The notes below the pieces were generated by a model. It searched no databases, was not told the origin of the DNA, and worked only from the letters and a program-made list of their open reading frames with translations. DNA of 64,000 nucleotides. Source: Aquarana catesbeiana. Taxonomy: Eukaryota > Chordata > Amphibia > Anura > Ranidae. Location of the stretch: positions 495,216,812 to 495,280,811 of the forward strand of contig NC_133328.1 in NCBI RefSeq assembly GCF_042186555.1, given 5' to 3'. Positions within the stretch are counted from its first letter, which is position 1; each line of letters opens with the position of its first letter. Positions 32,409 through 44,039 of this stretch are shown piece after piece. A program made the position numbers and the translations under genes.

Positions 32409-33171
32409 TAATTTTATTTGATCATAAACTCATATTTCATTTGAACTACTGTTGTCTGTCTTTCTTATCTGTATAATATGTTCTCAAATGGCCTTTATTT
32501 TGGCCACTTGCTACAATAGTGCAAATGTACCTTATTTGCTACATGAGGTGACAAACTCTTCATCAGCTAACTATCATGGTGTGCTGTGGGTCTGCTACAC
32601 ACACACAATGTTTTTATGCTTAATGGATCTAATGCATGAATATAAAAAACATTATGGCTTTTTAACTCCTTTCATTTTTTGGAGACCAAAAAATTGCCGG
32701 AGTTGGCCACATTTAAGAGTACATTGTCACTGTAACTACAACAACCTAACAAATACACTGGTATTGAGCATTGAAATAATAAGCCACACATGGTTTAGTA
32801 AAAAAACATTTTACGCAAAGCACATTCACATGTGCATTTGAAGGTTTTAAAACAAACCAACAACTTGGTGTATAAAATGTATATTTGCCATTTTTTTTGC
32901 CTTTTTTGTGACTAAACAGGCATGTTCGAAAACATAAGGTACACATCCCCAACTCGGGAACTTACAAAGTTCGATTTTAGTAAAGCGAAGGCCAAATGAG
33001 ACATTAGCATCTCAAGACTGTGTGGATGTTGCCTTCCTCAGATGGGGTGATCTCACCCCTCTCAAAGCCAAAATTTGAAGCCATGTAAACGTAGAGGCTG
33101 AACTATTAAATGTCCTTTATGATCCCCTTCCAAAAATGTGTGTAGTTCCAAACATGTTATTTTAGAAACCC
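32409..33171. other. 3' non-coding sequence of the Harbinger transposase
   Basis: AT-rich, with AATAATAATTTTATTTG directly after the coding end as a plausible poly(A) region. The frame at 32452-32841 has no domain I recognise. Confidence 0.45.
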
Positions 33172-33356
33172 CCAAAACAGACAGTGTGTCAACATGTGCT
33201 ATTTCCCATCATGGGGTATCAATGGACACGTTTTGGGGGTGCAACCCCTTCCTCATAACTAAAGTAGGTCAGAGGAAGGGGTTGCATCCCCGGAATACAT
33301 CCATTGATATCCCATGATGGGAGCTAGCACATGTTGACACATGGTGTGTTTTGGGG
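33172..33356. repeat. Palindrome between the convergent Harbinger genes
   Basis: Left arm starts CCCCCAAAACAGACAGTGTG, right arm ends CACACATGGTGTGTTTTGGG-like sequence. Internal pairs include TCAACATGTGCTA against TAGCACATGTTGA and GCAACCCCTTCCT against AGGAAGGGGTTGC. Arms are about 85 bp with mismatches and a short loop. It lies between the 3' ends of the nuclease and Myb-like genes, or it may be an independent MITE. Confidence 0.75.
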
Positions 33357-34227
33357 CTTTAGCAAGCTAGATGTAGGGAAAGACACTAATTTTAGGCATG
33401 GGATCATGAGGGAAATAAGAATGTTATGGCACAATTTGTGGGCAGCTTCAAATTTTGGCTTTGCTATTCTTAAAAACACAGAAAGATTACAATTCACATT
33501 ACTTAGGGCGATGTTTCCCAACTCTCCTTCTCAAGATGTAAACCCAGGTCAGGTTTTCTATATTTGTTGAATTTGGCACAGGTGATGTTGTCATTTTCAA
33601 TGTTAGTAATTCACACAGTCATTTTTAGACTGAGGAAAATACAGAAAACAGGACCTGGTGGTGCACCTAGAGGAGTGGAGTGGAGAAACACTGAGTTCAG
33701 ACACTAAACTTTCTCATTTAAAAGTCTGAAAAACATGGTTCTACAAAATCACAGATTTTTCACTGTAAAGCAGTGGTAGCCTCCTTTATTTATTTATATA
33801 CATATATGCACTCATTCGACCAATTGTGCATCTTGGAAGATCATGACCTAGTGAGAGGACAAAAAAGTATTAAGGGAATGATGGTTAAGTGGCTGAGGCC
33901 CTACATACTGAGTTATGGTCAAGTTACTATTAAAATTCAGGAAATACTTACCTACCCAGTCTATTGTTGCTTGCAACCTGCTTGCCCTTCAGACACCTAC
34001 ACTACTAGGAATGTACAGACTGCAACTACTCAGTAAACTTGGCCTTGGTGCCTGGGTCTCCAAAACTTGGGTACCCAGCAAAACTGACAGCTCCTTCCGT
34101 CCCTTCCTTCTCCATGCTAATGTTAAGGCACTACATACTTTGCTAATGTGTGGAGTGGTAGTTTCGTTTGTTCCGCTAAACACTTGACATGTATACACAT
34201 TTGAAGCCAGATTCCAAGAATACTTAC
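33357..34227. other. No feature recognised; probable downstream exon or 3' end of the Myb-like gene
   Basis: The minus-strand donor at 34227 implies at least one more exon here, but I could not identify an acceptor with a convincing coding continuation. Confidence 0.4.
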
Positions 34228-35531
34228 TTGCACACACAAGAGGCTCCCGAATACTTTCCTCCTCTTCAGGGTTGCTTTGGTCCTCAGTGTGACTTGCGTC
34301 AGGGGATTTGACGTCCACAACAGACAGGTCTGTGCTGGGTCCAGGAGTCAGATCCCATGCCTCCAAACCAACATCCTGGGTGAGTTGACAACACTCACTT
34401 TCCTCTAAAAAGAAACAATACACCATTCATTAAGCCACACCTAGTCCCATCTGTTTCTAGCATGCATTTTGCTACATTAGTTGACCAACCTTGCACTTGG
34501 TCTGATGACAATGTTTGCTCCTGACTAGTGTTCTCCACCATGCTGCACTGTGGTTTTTTACAGTGAAAAATGCATAGAAAAGGGAAGGTGATGTCATTTT
34601 ACAGAGGACAAACACTGGACAAGTGCCAACATTGAAAAAGTCCTGCAGTTGCCCCCCACCCCTCTTGTCTCCTATGGGATAGGGGATATATGATGATTAT
34701 TCTAGCAGGCGTGACTCTGTGTGACTGTGATCCCCGGGGCCTCTCCTCTACCCATGTTTACACTGGCAAGGCTGTATTAATAGGCACTGATGAGCCAGGC
34801 AGCAACCAGAAAGTGTTCTTTACCCCTTAAGTTCTGCCCTAAGCCCATGGCCTTTGGCCCACCTAGAATCACCCCTGTCGGTGGCTAAATGAGTGTGTTT
34901 GAAGTTGTCACTTACAATTTTGGTGGGAAGATGGCCTTGTTGCCTCCCCTATGGGGGCCTGAGGGAGGGTAGCCTCCCTTCGTCCCTTCTGGTGGTTTGG
35001 CTGTTGCCTCATTTTTTGGTGCCTCCCTGTTGAAAGAAGAGAAAAAATGAGGTACAAAAATAAAGAAATGTCAAAAAACAGAGCCAAATAAGAATGTTCA
35101 TATCTGCTTTCTATTTTACTTCATCTTTAAAATAACAATTCAGACAAAGATTATAGAAAATATTATATATAATTCTCTCGAGCTAATTGTTGAAAGCACA
35201 TATACAGACAGCTAATTTACACATATACATATTGGTTAGATACAAATATTGCTTACTTTTTTTGATGATCTTATGTATGGACTCCATCTGGTCCTGCTCA
35301 CGGTGTTTGAGATCAGACCATCGTTTTCTGATTTGGTCCTTTGTTTTTTGCACCGAAAATTAGTCCTGCAAAACGGCGATGACCTTATCCAAAATGCTGT
35401 CCTTTCGGCTGTTGGGCCTTTCATAATTGCGCAGCTTGCAGTCGTAGTAGTGCTTCTCTAGGATGCGCATTATCTCCACCTCTCTGAGCTCCACCACCGC
35501 AGGGATGCCTGTAATCTGCCGATTCGGCCAT
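34228..35531 (-). pseudogene. Myb/SANT-like Harbinger accessory gene, at least four exons
   Basis: Likely the DNA-binding helper that brings the nuclease to the element ends. Exon 1 (35531-35257) starts MAESADY, shifts frame once, then reads GIPAVVELREVEIMRILEKH. After an in-frame TAA it reads QKTKDQIRKRWSDLKHREQD, the SANT/trihelix-like signature, and ends at GTAAGC. Exon 2 is 35026-34916 (CAACAG acceptor, GTAAGT donor). Exon 3 is 34547-34490. Exon 4 (34404-34228) encodes an acidic Ser/Asp/Glu segment ending EEEESIREPLVCA before GTAAGT. The 3' end is not resolved. The stop and frameshift make it non-functional as read. Confidence 0.7.
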
Positions 35532-35861
35532 GTTGTCCCTCCCGAATGTTTCGCCGTGTGTGTCGCATGCAGAAGAGTGATGGTCACGCCCCAGCGTCAT
35601 GATGCACTGAGATCGGAGTTTGACGCATGCGCAGTATATATAGCCAGAATGCACAGTCGGTGGAACGATCTTGGAGGGAAGGACATTCGCTTGCAAACGC
35701 AAGAAAGGAGCCATAAAAATAAGGGATAATTTGAATTTGGGGCATAGGTGGTTAGTGGCCTATACTGCTTAGATTGAGGACTATATTGGGACCAGCTTAC
35801 GAGTTAAGCCAGACATTATGGTTTGTCTTGTGTTCTGTCTTGCAGGCATCATATCATTTAG
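35532..35861. promoter_or_regulatory. Divergent promoter region between Myb-like and MADF genes
   Basis: The only sequence between the start codons of the two divergent genes. It contains the self-complementary TATATATA at 35635-35642, usable on either strand, beside ACGCATGCGCAG (35622-35633), close to an NRF1 site. A splice acceptor, TTCTGTCTTGCAG, precedes the MADF ATG, so that gene probably has a non-coding first exon here. Promoter activity is inferred from layout. Confidence 0.5.
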
Positions 35862-36302
35862 CATGGTGGATAAATTTACAGCGCCTGATTTTTTACCACA
35901 ATTCATCAACCTGTACTGGGAGCTACCCTGTCTCTGGAAGGTCAAGAGTCGAGATTACTCCAATAAAATCTCGAGGAAGGCAGCATTGGAGAAACTGCTC
36001 GAGTTGGTGAAGCCTTTGTACCCCAGGACAGACATCAACTATGTCAAGAACAACATTTCCAACCTGAGGAGTACTTTTAAAAGGGAACACAACAAGGTCA
36101 TGGACTCCAAGAGATCTGGAGCAGCAGCGGATGACCGATATGTCCCCAGGCTGTGGTATTACCACAGCCTGCGGTTTTTGACCAACCAGAACCCAGGCCA
36201 TTGCTTTCTATGCTCCCTTGGACATCTGCTGAGGCCACAGCTCCAGAGGTCCACACAGGTCCTGCTGCAGAGGATGAAGATGTGGAGGAGCCCAGCCTGA
36301 CC
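35862..36302 (+). pseudogene. MADF-domain protein, Harbinger-associated, one frameshift
   Basis: MADF domains are Myb-related DNA-binding folds found in PIF-type elements as the second protein. The start is MVDKFTAPDFLPQFINLYWE at 35862, 17 bases after a splice acceptor. The domain spans residues 9-100, with the landmark blocks LYPRTDINYVKNNISNLRST and RYVPRLWYYHSLRFLTNQ. Past NQNPG one indel occurs; the shifted frame reads SAEATAPEVHTGPAAEDEDV and EEPSLTQ up to a donor-like GTATAG at 36303, an acidic linker normal for these proteins. Later exons were not found. Confidence 0.75.
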
Positions 36303-38159
36303 CAGGTATAGCATTGTTGAACATATTTGTATCCAAAAATACAATGATGATAACTAGACGTTATTGTTCAAATATTTCTGCCTTAACAAAGTGGTTTCCA
36401 TATTAATAGACACTAGTGCCCAAAAATGATTTGAACAAGAATGAAAAATGATGGGGTCAGAATGATAGTCTTTGCTATTTGTCCACATTCAATTTGCAAC
36501 AGCAATGAGATCAAAATTGTGTGTGATTGATAACCAAACCCTAAAAAAAAATCAAATTATGTCCCATTTTCATACAAAGGAAAGTGTCAGTCAGGACCAC
36601 ATTCACCAAGCTCTGGGGGAAAATTCCCTTGCACAGTATAACTTCCCTTTTGAAGTGAACAGCCTATGTGCCTCAGGAAATTAACCCCCATTAAATCTAC
36701 ATCATCACCAACATAGGTAAGGAAGTGCAACATTTTATAGAATTTAATTAATCTGATCAGAATGTCCAAGTTTAGTATAGCCCCGTCAAGGGCAACATTG
36801 AAAAGAAAATTAGTGGGAGAATTACTTGCCTTCTCTTAGCCTTGTGTGGTTTATAACTATTGGATTTAAAGTGAGCAATGCATCTTGTCCAAAATCAGCT
36901 TCACCAGCCATATAAACTTTGACTGAATTCCAAACTATTCCTTGTTTAACGGTTTATGCTGTCATTAGCAGCCCTGAATTCAATAAAAAGATGCTGCTTT
37001 CCCATTAATATTACGTACATTGCTTTCTTCAGGATCTGGTTCAAGGTATCCTGTGGTGGTAATCTTCCAGGGCAGAAAACACACTGACAATTCCTAAGAT
37101 GGTGCACTCTAATTAGTAGGAATATAGAATTTTAAGTACAACTTTGAGGAGAGCTATCCTTCTGTAATTTCGAAATCACTAAATTCACTTATCAGGCAAT
37201 TCCTGTTTAATTTATGTATTCCAAATTATCTGGTGTAATTTCTTTTTCATTTCAGTATTTTTAGTTCTGCAGAGATGCCATACATGCCCATTGATTTCTT
37301 GACTTAAAAGTCCTTCACAATTAATTGTAGAAATATGAGAATTCTGTAGCCAGCTCATTATCTCCACATCATCCCAGTTTGGAAATAAGTGAGAGGGGCT
37401 CTGGTCCTATGCGTTGTGTACAATTGTGTTTTAGAATCGCCATCACGTGTCCTTATAAAACTGAATATTACAAATACACATAATTTACCATATATAATTT
37501 GCATTTACCTGAGGTAACAGCATTGTTTTATGTTGAAAACTCAAGATTACCATTCTTACAGATATAATCAAACAAGTAGAACAAGAAAGCTCATTTAGAA
37601 ATTAAAAAACATTAATTAAAATGGACTTTCAATTTAAGTGTTGAAATGAGTATTATTGCACACTGTTGTATTAAACACATGGAACAACAATGTTTTCACT
37701 TTAACTGCATGGTTTTATTACAGGATTTGCATGTTCATTAATTCTGTTGATGTGTTCACACCCTCTCTGTTTAAATTGACTTCATGCATTCTCTTCCTCC
37801 AATAGAATTCTGACACACTATGAAACAACTGGATTGTTAACTAAAATTATTACTTCCAATAAAGCATTTTCTGATAAAATACAGCTGTTTAATGCTGTTC
37901 ATGAAATTTTGATTCCTTTCTAGGACCCGATATAAAGATTTTTTTAACAGTAAAACTGCTAAAACTGCTAAAACTGCTAACAATAGGCTTATAACCATAG
38001 ATGAAAAGTGGTCTTGGGTGAGGGAATATTTAATTTTAGGCTTTCTCACTGGAGAAGAGGCAGGTGCAAAAAACACAGTTATTAATTTCTACCTTTGAGT
38101 AAATTTTCAGCAACAGATATCACTTTACAATTACTGGCCTTATTTTTTACTTCTGCTGG
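36303..38159. other. No feature recognised
   Basis: AT-rich sequence without element ends. A small direct repeat AAAACTGCTAAAACTGCTAA lies at 37962-37980. Possible later MADF exons would lie here, but none is identifiable. Confidence 0.45.
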
Positions 38160-39003
38160 AGCTTAGAGCTTAAACAGGGCTGAAGACCTTCTCCCTGCTC
38201 CATGTAACAGTGCTGATAATTCTCTCTCTCTCCATGTGAAAAGGCTAAAGAAGACTTTGTCCCAACCCCCATGTGATGGGGCTGAAGACTCTCCCTCCAC
38301 CTTCATGTGACAGGGCTTAAGACACTTCCCCCGATCCCATGTGACAGAGCTGAAGACTCTCTCCTGTCCCCATGTGACAAGACTAAAGACTTTCTCTCCA
38401 CCCCCGTATGGCATTGCTGAAGGCTCTCTCCCCACCCACATGTGACAGAGCTGAAGACTCACTCCTGTCCTCAAATGACAAGGCTAAAGACTTTCCCCAA
38501 ACTCAATGTAATGGGTCTGAGGACTCTCTCTCCACCCCATGTGACAGGGATGAAGATTCTTCCCTGGTCCCGTATGACAAGGGTTAAGACTTTCTCTCCA
38601 CACCCATGTGGCATGGCTAAAGACTCTCTCCCCACCCCTATGTGCAGAGCTGAGGACTCTCCTCTGTCCTCATGTGACAAGGCTAAAGACTTTCCCCACA
38701 CCCCCATGTGGCAGGTCTAAAGACTCTCTCTCTACCCAATGTGACAGAGCTAAAGACTCTCCCATCCCTATGTGACAGAGCTAAAGACTCTCTCCTGCCC
38801 GCATGTGACAAGGTTAAAAACTTTCCTACACCCCCGTGTGATGGGTCTGAAGACTTTCTCCTCCACCCATGTGACAGGACTGAAGACACTCTCTCTGCTC
38901 CCAATGCGACAAGGCTGAAGACTCTTTCCCTGCCCCCATGTGACAGAGCTGAGGACTTTCTCCTGTCCTCATGTGACAAGGCTAAAGACTTTCCCCACAC
39001 TAA
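38160..39003. repeat. ~33-bp minisatellite
   Basis: About 25 tandem units of the form ATGTGACARRGCTRAAGACT followed by CTCTCCYNACCCCC. The period is near 33 bp, with 31-34-bp variants. Two unit types partly alternate: one with GACAGAGCTGAAGAC and one with GACAAGGCTAAAGAC. Because 33 is a multiple of three, long frames open on both strands (38163-39019), none protein-like. Confidence 0.9.
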
Positions 39004-39009
39004 ACAGCA

Positions 39010-41488
39010 ATGGTGGTAATGGGAGCTTAGCTTGTAAGAAACACAAAAGCATTACTGTCCTATTTCAAATTTGCCTAAGACCACCAAGATGTTCCACAGA
39101 ATAGCTGGAACAATATACTTTAGACAGATGAGGTAAGAGTTAAGTTGACCATACACAGAGCAAATTTAGTCAGATTCTAATGGCTGAAATGTGAGCCCTG
39201 TCAAATTGGGTCGCCCTGTCAGTATTCTCCCACCCAGCATCTTTTGATCTGAAAAGAAAAGGAGCCAGACAGAAAATTGTCAGCTGAACAATGGCTGCAT
39301 CCAATCAGATGCTGGCTTTGTTCAGGTATTCTGACAGCCATAAGGCTTGGGTGCCAGTATACAGTGGCCAGCAGGAGAGATTCGTCAATCCATGTTCTTT
39401 AACGTAAATGGGGGAATCAGTTGATTTCTTTTGTTTAGCCCATGGGCCTCAACAAGAGAAATCTTACAGAGTATGGTCAGCTTTGAGCTTTCAGATACAC
39501 AGAATCATATTTGAAAAAAAAACAAATCCAAAATACCAGCAGAAACATCCCACACTGTGAAGCATGGTTAAGGGAGTTGGTATGAGGCTGCTTTGCTGCT
39601 TGTTTTCAATGCATTCAAGATGAGTCCACAGCCATATGATGGCTTCTGTCTATAATCTAAAACTCAAAATAGGCTGGGGCATGCAACATGAACAAAATTT
39701 GAAGCACAAGTGTGTAAAAAATTACATATTTCAGCATAACCAAATTCTTATATGTAGCTTCCAAGGTCAATGACAATTTTTTTCTGCCATTGACCTTGAG
39801 TGCTTAATCCATTTGTTCATTAAAAAGATGATAATAGAAATTTTATGTTGTGTTGTTAAGAAATAAGGCTCTCCTATTACGACTTGAAGATTACATTACA
39901 TTTTAGGAGCCATTCTTTCTTTTAGAAATCCAGATTATTAGGGGTTCACGTTCCTTTTTTTCACAATTGCACTGTGCTTACATATCAGACAGGAAAATAT
40001 TATTTTTAATAACATTACATAGACAATTCATACTGGCAAATAATGACACATTCAAATGACACATGCATTCTGACACATGCACTGCTTTAGGTTTTTACAT
40101 GCCATTGAGCTAGGTGTTACCATATGAAAACAATCATATACAGTATATGCAGGCAATAAATTTATGTTTTATCTGGATAGAACAGGTCTTGCTCTGCAAG
40201 GATATTTTTAAAGCAGTGTAAGAAATATTTAAGACCCTAGTATATGAGGAACAGCTCTCCTAGGCATAATTTCGGTGCTGGTTGCAGCAGGAAGTGTGTG
40301 CTGTGAGGAAAGTATTATTTTTCTAAATGGAAGGTGTCAGACGGTCACGGCAATGTGACTGCGTGTTCAAGATCACTGCCTCCCATCTGCAATTTGTGAC
40401 GTGTGAAAGATTCTGCCCAAATGTGCTCACCAACTGGAAATCCTCAGCAGTTTTCTCTTATCAGGAGAGACCAAGATAACCAATGGTTTACAGATCACGG
40501 ATCCTATCAAATTAATATCATTCTGGGATAGAATCTGCTTTACATACTCCTATCTAACTCCTGCTAAAATGACTATAGCATGCAAGTTCATTTATCAGAT
40601 TAAGGGGAATGTTATCTATCAGAACACAAAGACAGAGCCAGATGCACAAAGAGACATACAGACACACACTTTGCAGGGGATTGTGAGAATTAAGGGAAAT
40701 AAACACAATTTTAACTGTATTTTTTATTTTTAGTAAGAGAATTGTATTGTATTGCAAAACAACTCACTACGAGCTACTACAGATGCTCAATGTTGTTGTT
40801 CTAAGCTATGCTATAATACATGCAGGTCCCTGCAATGGTCAATACAAAAAATCACAGCATCTTTTGCAATCCTTATGATAGTATCTACTTTCATGCACAG
40901 ATAGCTACTGAGTAAAAATAGAGAAGTAATTGAGTATGCAATTGATATATTAAAGTGTTATTTCCCACGTTCAAGGTTCATACACAAGTGCTGTGCTAAA
41001 GAGCATTCAACTTCCTTATATGGTCTCCACGCCAACCTACCATCAACTGCTCTATCCTACGAGTAACAACCTGTAACCACAAGAGCAGCAGCTTTAGCCA
41101 CAATGCATGCACTGAAAAGGGATCAGAACTACCTCATTTAAAGATTGTTGATTATCTCCTTGTCACTTTCCCATTTGTCTAACATTCTGGGAAGTTGTCT
41201 GCCATAAACATTTTTAATCAATTAATTATTCTCTTAGAGATATAAGCAAACATATTCAAAAATATTTGACTTACCACTCAGATTATTCTATTCCTATGCT
41301 GTAGAAAAATGGACATGTTGTAGTTACATTTGGGTTTATTTGGGAGTTTATGCTACTGATCTTCACAAATTAGTACTTATTGTTAAGATGGGAAAAAATC
41401 CACTTAGTTTTCCAAATCATTTAAAAGCAAGACTGAAAAGTCATCAATGCATTAGTTTTCATCCCAAAAAAAGCCCTGGTGAAAACAA
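39010..41488. other. Mostly unrecognised; possible Tc1 relic near 39540-39610
   Basis: ACATCCCACACTGTGAAGCATGG-like sequence near 39548, followed by GAGGCTGCTTTGCTGCTT, resembles the GGG(S/C)IMLWGCF region of Tc1 transposases on the plus strand. It is short and without termini. The rest is AT-rich with no clear structure. Confidence 0.4.
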
Positions 41489-41491
41489 TTA

Positions 41492-41926
41492 TGCCCTGTA
41501 CACACAACCGGTTTTGCCGTTGAAATAAACTCTGAAGGTTTTTCCGACGGAGTTCCAACGGAATTCCGCTCAAGCTGTCTTGCATACACACGGTCACACC
41601 AAGGTCCGACCATCCAGAACGAGGTGACATACAACACGTAAGACAGGACTAGAAAAAGGAAGTTCAATAGCCAGTAGCCAATAGCTTCCGTCTCGTACTT
41701 GCTTAAGAGCATGCGTCGTTTTTGGTACGTTGGAAAAGCATACAGACGAGCGGGTTTCCCGATAGTAATTAGTTCCGTCGGAAAAATTTAGAACATGTTC
41801 TCTATCTAAGTCCGTTTGAATTTTCGACGGAGAAAGTCCGATGGGGCATACATACGGTCGGAATATACGATGAAAAGCTCCCATCGGACTTTTTCTGACG
41901 GACATTCCGCTCGTATCTATACGGCA
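41492..41926. mobile_element. MITE derived from the Harbinger element
   Basis: Flanked by TTA (41489-41491, 41927-41929). Ends TGCCCTGTACACACAACCGG and the complement TGCCGTATAGATACGAGCGG. Inside, GTCTTGCATACACACGGTCA, GAGGTGACATACAACACG and AAGGAAGTTCAATAG are collinear with the 5' end of the Harbinger element at 28144-28276 plus 30202-30240. It lacks coding sequence. Confidence 0.82.
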
Positions 41927-41929
41927 TTA

Positions 41930-42314
41930 GAAGTTGCAGGGTTCATGGAGCACACCTGAATGCATATGTTACATGATCTTAAAAGTATATATGTGCTTCT
42001 GGAAGGCTCTTGAGCTTGTTGGAGAACAAAATATGAACCTCAGCCCCTCTGACATACCAGGTTGAGTGTACAAACATACAATATCACAGGAAATCACTGA
42101 ACATAATACTTAGCACATAATAGTAGTGCTGTATCAAAGAAAAAAGGGACCACACCAGGTATTGAAGCCAAACATAATATATTGTCACCCAATATGGTTG
42201 GTAACTAGACAAGCATAAGATGAATTAGCAATGGTAATAACAATTTAGAATAGGAGTAGGCATAAGATGGCATTTGGTGTCCCGATCAGCTTAAACAGTA
42301 GCAAGGCCACCTTA
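41930..42314. other. No feature recognised
   Basis: AT-rich sequence between two MITEs. No reading frame or element ends. Confidence 0.45.
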
Positions 42315-42315
42315 A

Positions 42316-42692
42316 GGCCCCTTTCACACTGGGGCGGTAGGGGGCGTCGGCGGTAAAACATTACTGCGGTATTCGGCCGCTAGCGGTGTGGTTTTAACCC
42401 CCCGTTGGCGGCCGAAAAAGGGTTAAAACCCCTCGTATAGCGCGGTATAGCCGCGCTGTCCCATTGATTTCAATGGGCAGGAGCGGTTTAGGAGCGGTGA
42501 ATACACCGCTCCTTCACCGCTCCAAAGATGCGGGTGACAGGAGATTTTTTCTTCTCCTGCCAGTGCACCGCTTCAGTGTGAAAGCCCTCGGGCTTTCACA
42601 CTGAACAAACAGTGGAGGCTGTTTAGGGGCGGTTTGCAGGCGCTATTTTTAGCACAATAACGCCTGCAAACCGCCCCAGTGTGAAAGGGGCC
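42316..42692. mobile_element. Harbinger-type MITE, GC-rich
   Basis: Ends GGCCCCTTTCACACTGGGGC and its complement, with TTAA at the left and TTA at the right. Inner inverted motifs: CGGCCGCTAGCGG, GCGGTATAGCCGC, CTTTCACACTGAA. The strong GC content (CpG present) contrasts with the AT-rich neighbourhood. Degraded sibling at 18727-19130. Confidence 0.82.
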
Positions 42693-42695
42693 TTA

Positions 42696-43088
42696 GTGTA
42701 GCAGTGAGCAGTAGTAAAGTTTAATCTACTGAGGGCTGGGACTATACTGCCAGGGTGCATTTATTGCAGCAATGCTAGTCCTAGACCGACTGGGTATGCA
42801 CCGCCCAAAAGAAAAAAAGCATGGTAGCGAGGGGACAGGGGAACACAGGGGGCTTGCAGAATAGTTATTATAGGAGGGTCAGTTTTCTGCCAATGGCTCT
42901 CGCTGCTGGCCCTGAGTAAATAAGGAGACAGAGGACGGGACCGCAGCTGCTCTTAAGCACATCGCTGGTTTAAGATCGGGCTCAGGTAAGTATTAGGGGG
43001 GTGGAGGGCTGGGGTGGAGCTGCATACTGAAGGTTGTTTACCTTCATGCATAGAATGTACATAGGTAAGAAAAAACCTTCAGCCTTTA
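42696..43088. other. No feature recognised
   Basis: Mixed sequence leading into the next repeat. CAGGTAAGTATTAGG near 42985 resembles the CTTACCT motifs of nearby MITEs. No gene seen. Confidence 0.4.
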
Positions 43089-43090
43089 CA

Positions 43091-44034
43091 ACTACTTCCC
43101 ATCCCGCGTATAGTAATATGAAGGTGGCTCTCTCATCCTGGGTGGCCGTCATATGACGTCCTCGGCTTTTCGGCTGTCTAGGGGGCACCCGCGCAAGCCC
43201 CCGCCGCATCACTCGTGAGCCGATGTGCGTGCCCGGCGGCCGTGATGTCTTGTCACAGAGCAGGGATGTGGATCTGTGTGTGTAAACACACAGATCCACG
43301 TCCTGTCAGGGAAGAGGAGACAGATTGTGTGTTCCTTGTATATAGGAACACCAATCGGTCACCTCCCCCAGTCAGTCCCCTCCCTCCACAGTTAGAATCA
43401 CTTCCTAGGTAACACATTTAACCCCTTGATCGCCCCCTAGTGTTAACCCCTTCCCTGCCAGTGATATTTATACAGTAATCAGTGCATATTTATAGCACTG
43501 ATCGCTGTATAATTGTCAACGGTCCCAAAAATGTGTCAAAAGTGTCCAATTTGCCCGCCGCAATATTGCAGTCCCAATAAAAATCGCAGATTTCCGCCAT
43601 TACTAGTAAAAAAAATAAAAAATAAATAAAAATGCCATAAATCTAGCCCCTATTTTGTAGGCACTATAACTTTTGCGCAAACCAATCAATATACGCTTAT
43701 TGCAATTTTTTTTACCAAAAATATGTAGAATACATATCGGGATAAACTGAGGAATATTTTTTTTTTTTAAATTGGGATATTTATTGTAGCAAAAAATATT
43801 GTGTTTTTTTCAAAATTGTCGCTCTTTTTTTGTTTATAGTGCAAAAAATAAAGACCGCAGAGGTGATCAAACACCACCAAAAGAGAGCTCTATTTGTGGG
43901 GAAAAAAATGATCAAAATTTCATATGGGTACAGTGTTGCATGACCGTGCAATTGTCATTCAAAATGTTACAGCGCTGAAAGCTGAAAATTGGTCTGGGCA
44001 GGAAGCGGGTGGAAATGCCCAGTATTGAAGTGGT
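43091..44034. mobile_element. ~0.95-kb frog DNA repeat with AACCACTTC-type ends
   Basis: The left end ACTACTTCCCATCCCGCGTA matches the complement of the right region (TAACCACTTC, CCACCCGCTTCC). TTAA follows the right end. The interior runs from GC-rich (with hairpin GGATCTGTGTGTGTAAACAC and partner) into long A/T tracts, including ACTTTTGCGCAAACCAATCA. I recognise this block as typical of ranid genomes but cannot name the superfamily with certainty. Confidence 0.55.
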
Positions 44035-44039
44035 TAAAT

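Larger units (their letters stand above)
30202..36302. mobile_element. PIF/Harbinger element, coding portion
   Basis: After the palindromic insert the Harbinger leader resumes with CGAGCCAATAAAGAGGAAGTT, a motif shared with the MITEs at 41.6 and 49.5 kb. Three genes follow: a HARBI1-like nuclease (+), a spliced Myb/SANT-like gene (-) converging on it, and a MADF gene (+) starting about 330 bp beyond the Myb start. Harbinger elements typically carry a nuclease plus one Myb- or MADF-type helper. Having both could reflect one unusual element or two adjacent ones. The right terminus was not found. Confidence 0.6.

Noticed and set aside
33989..34426. 145-codon minus-strand frame as one gene
   Set aside because: The part above 34228 is exon 4 of the Myb-like gene and ends at a GTAAGT donor. 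The rest is intron read-through.
38163..39019. Overlapping ~100-codon frames on both strands
   Set aside because: They arise because the 33-bp minisatellite unit is divisible by three and low in stops.
41492..41926. Right terminus of the autonomous Harbinger element
   Set aside because: Both ends of this piece are present with TTA flanks, so it is a separate MITE.
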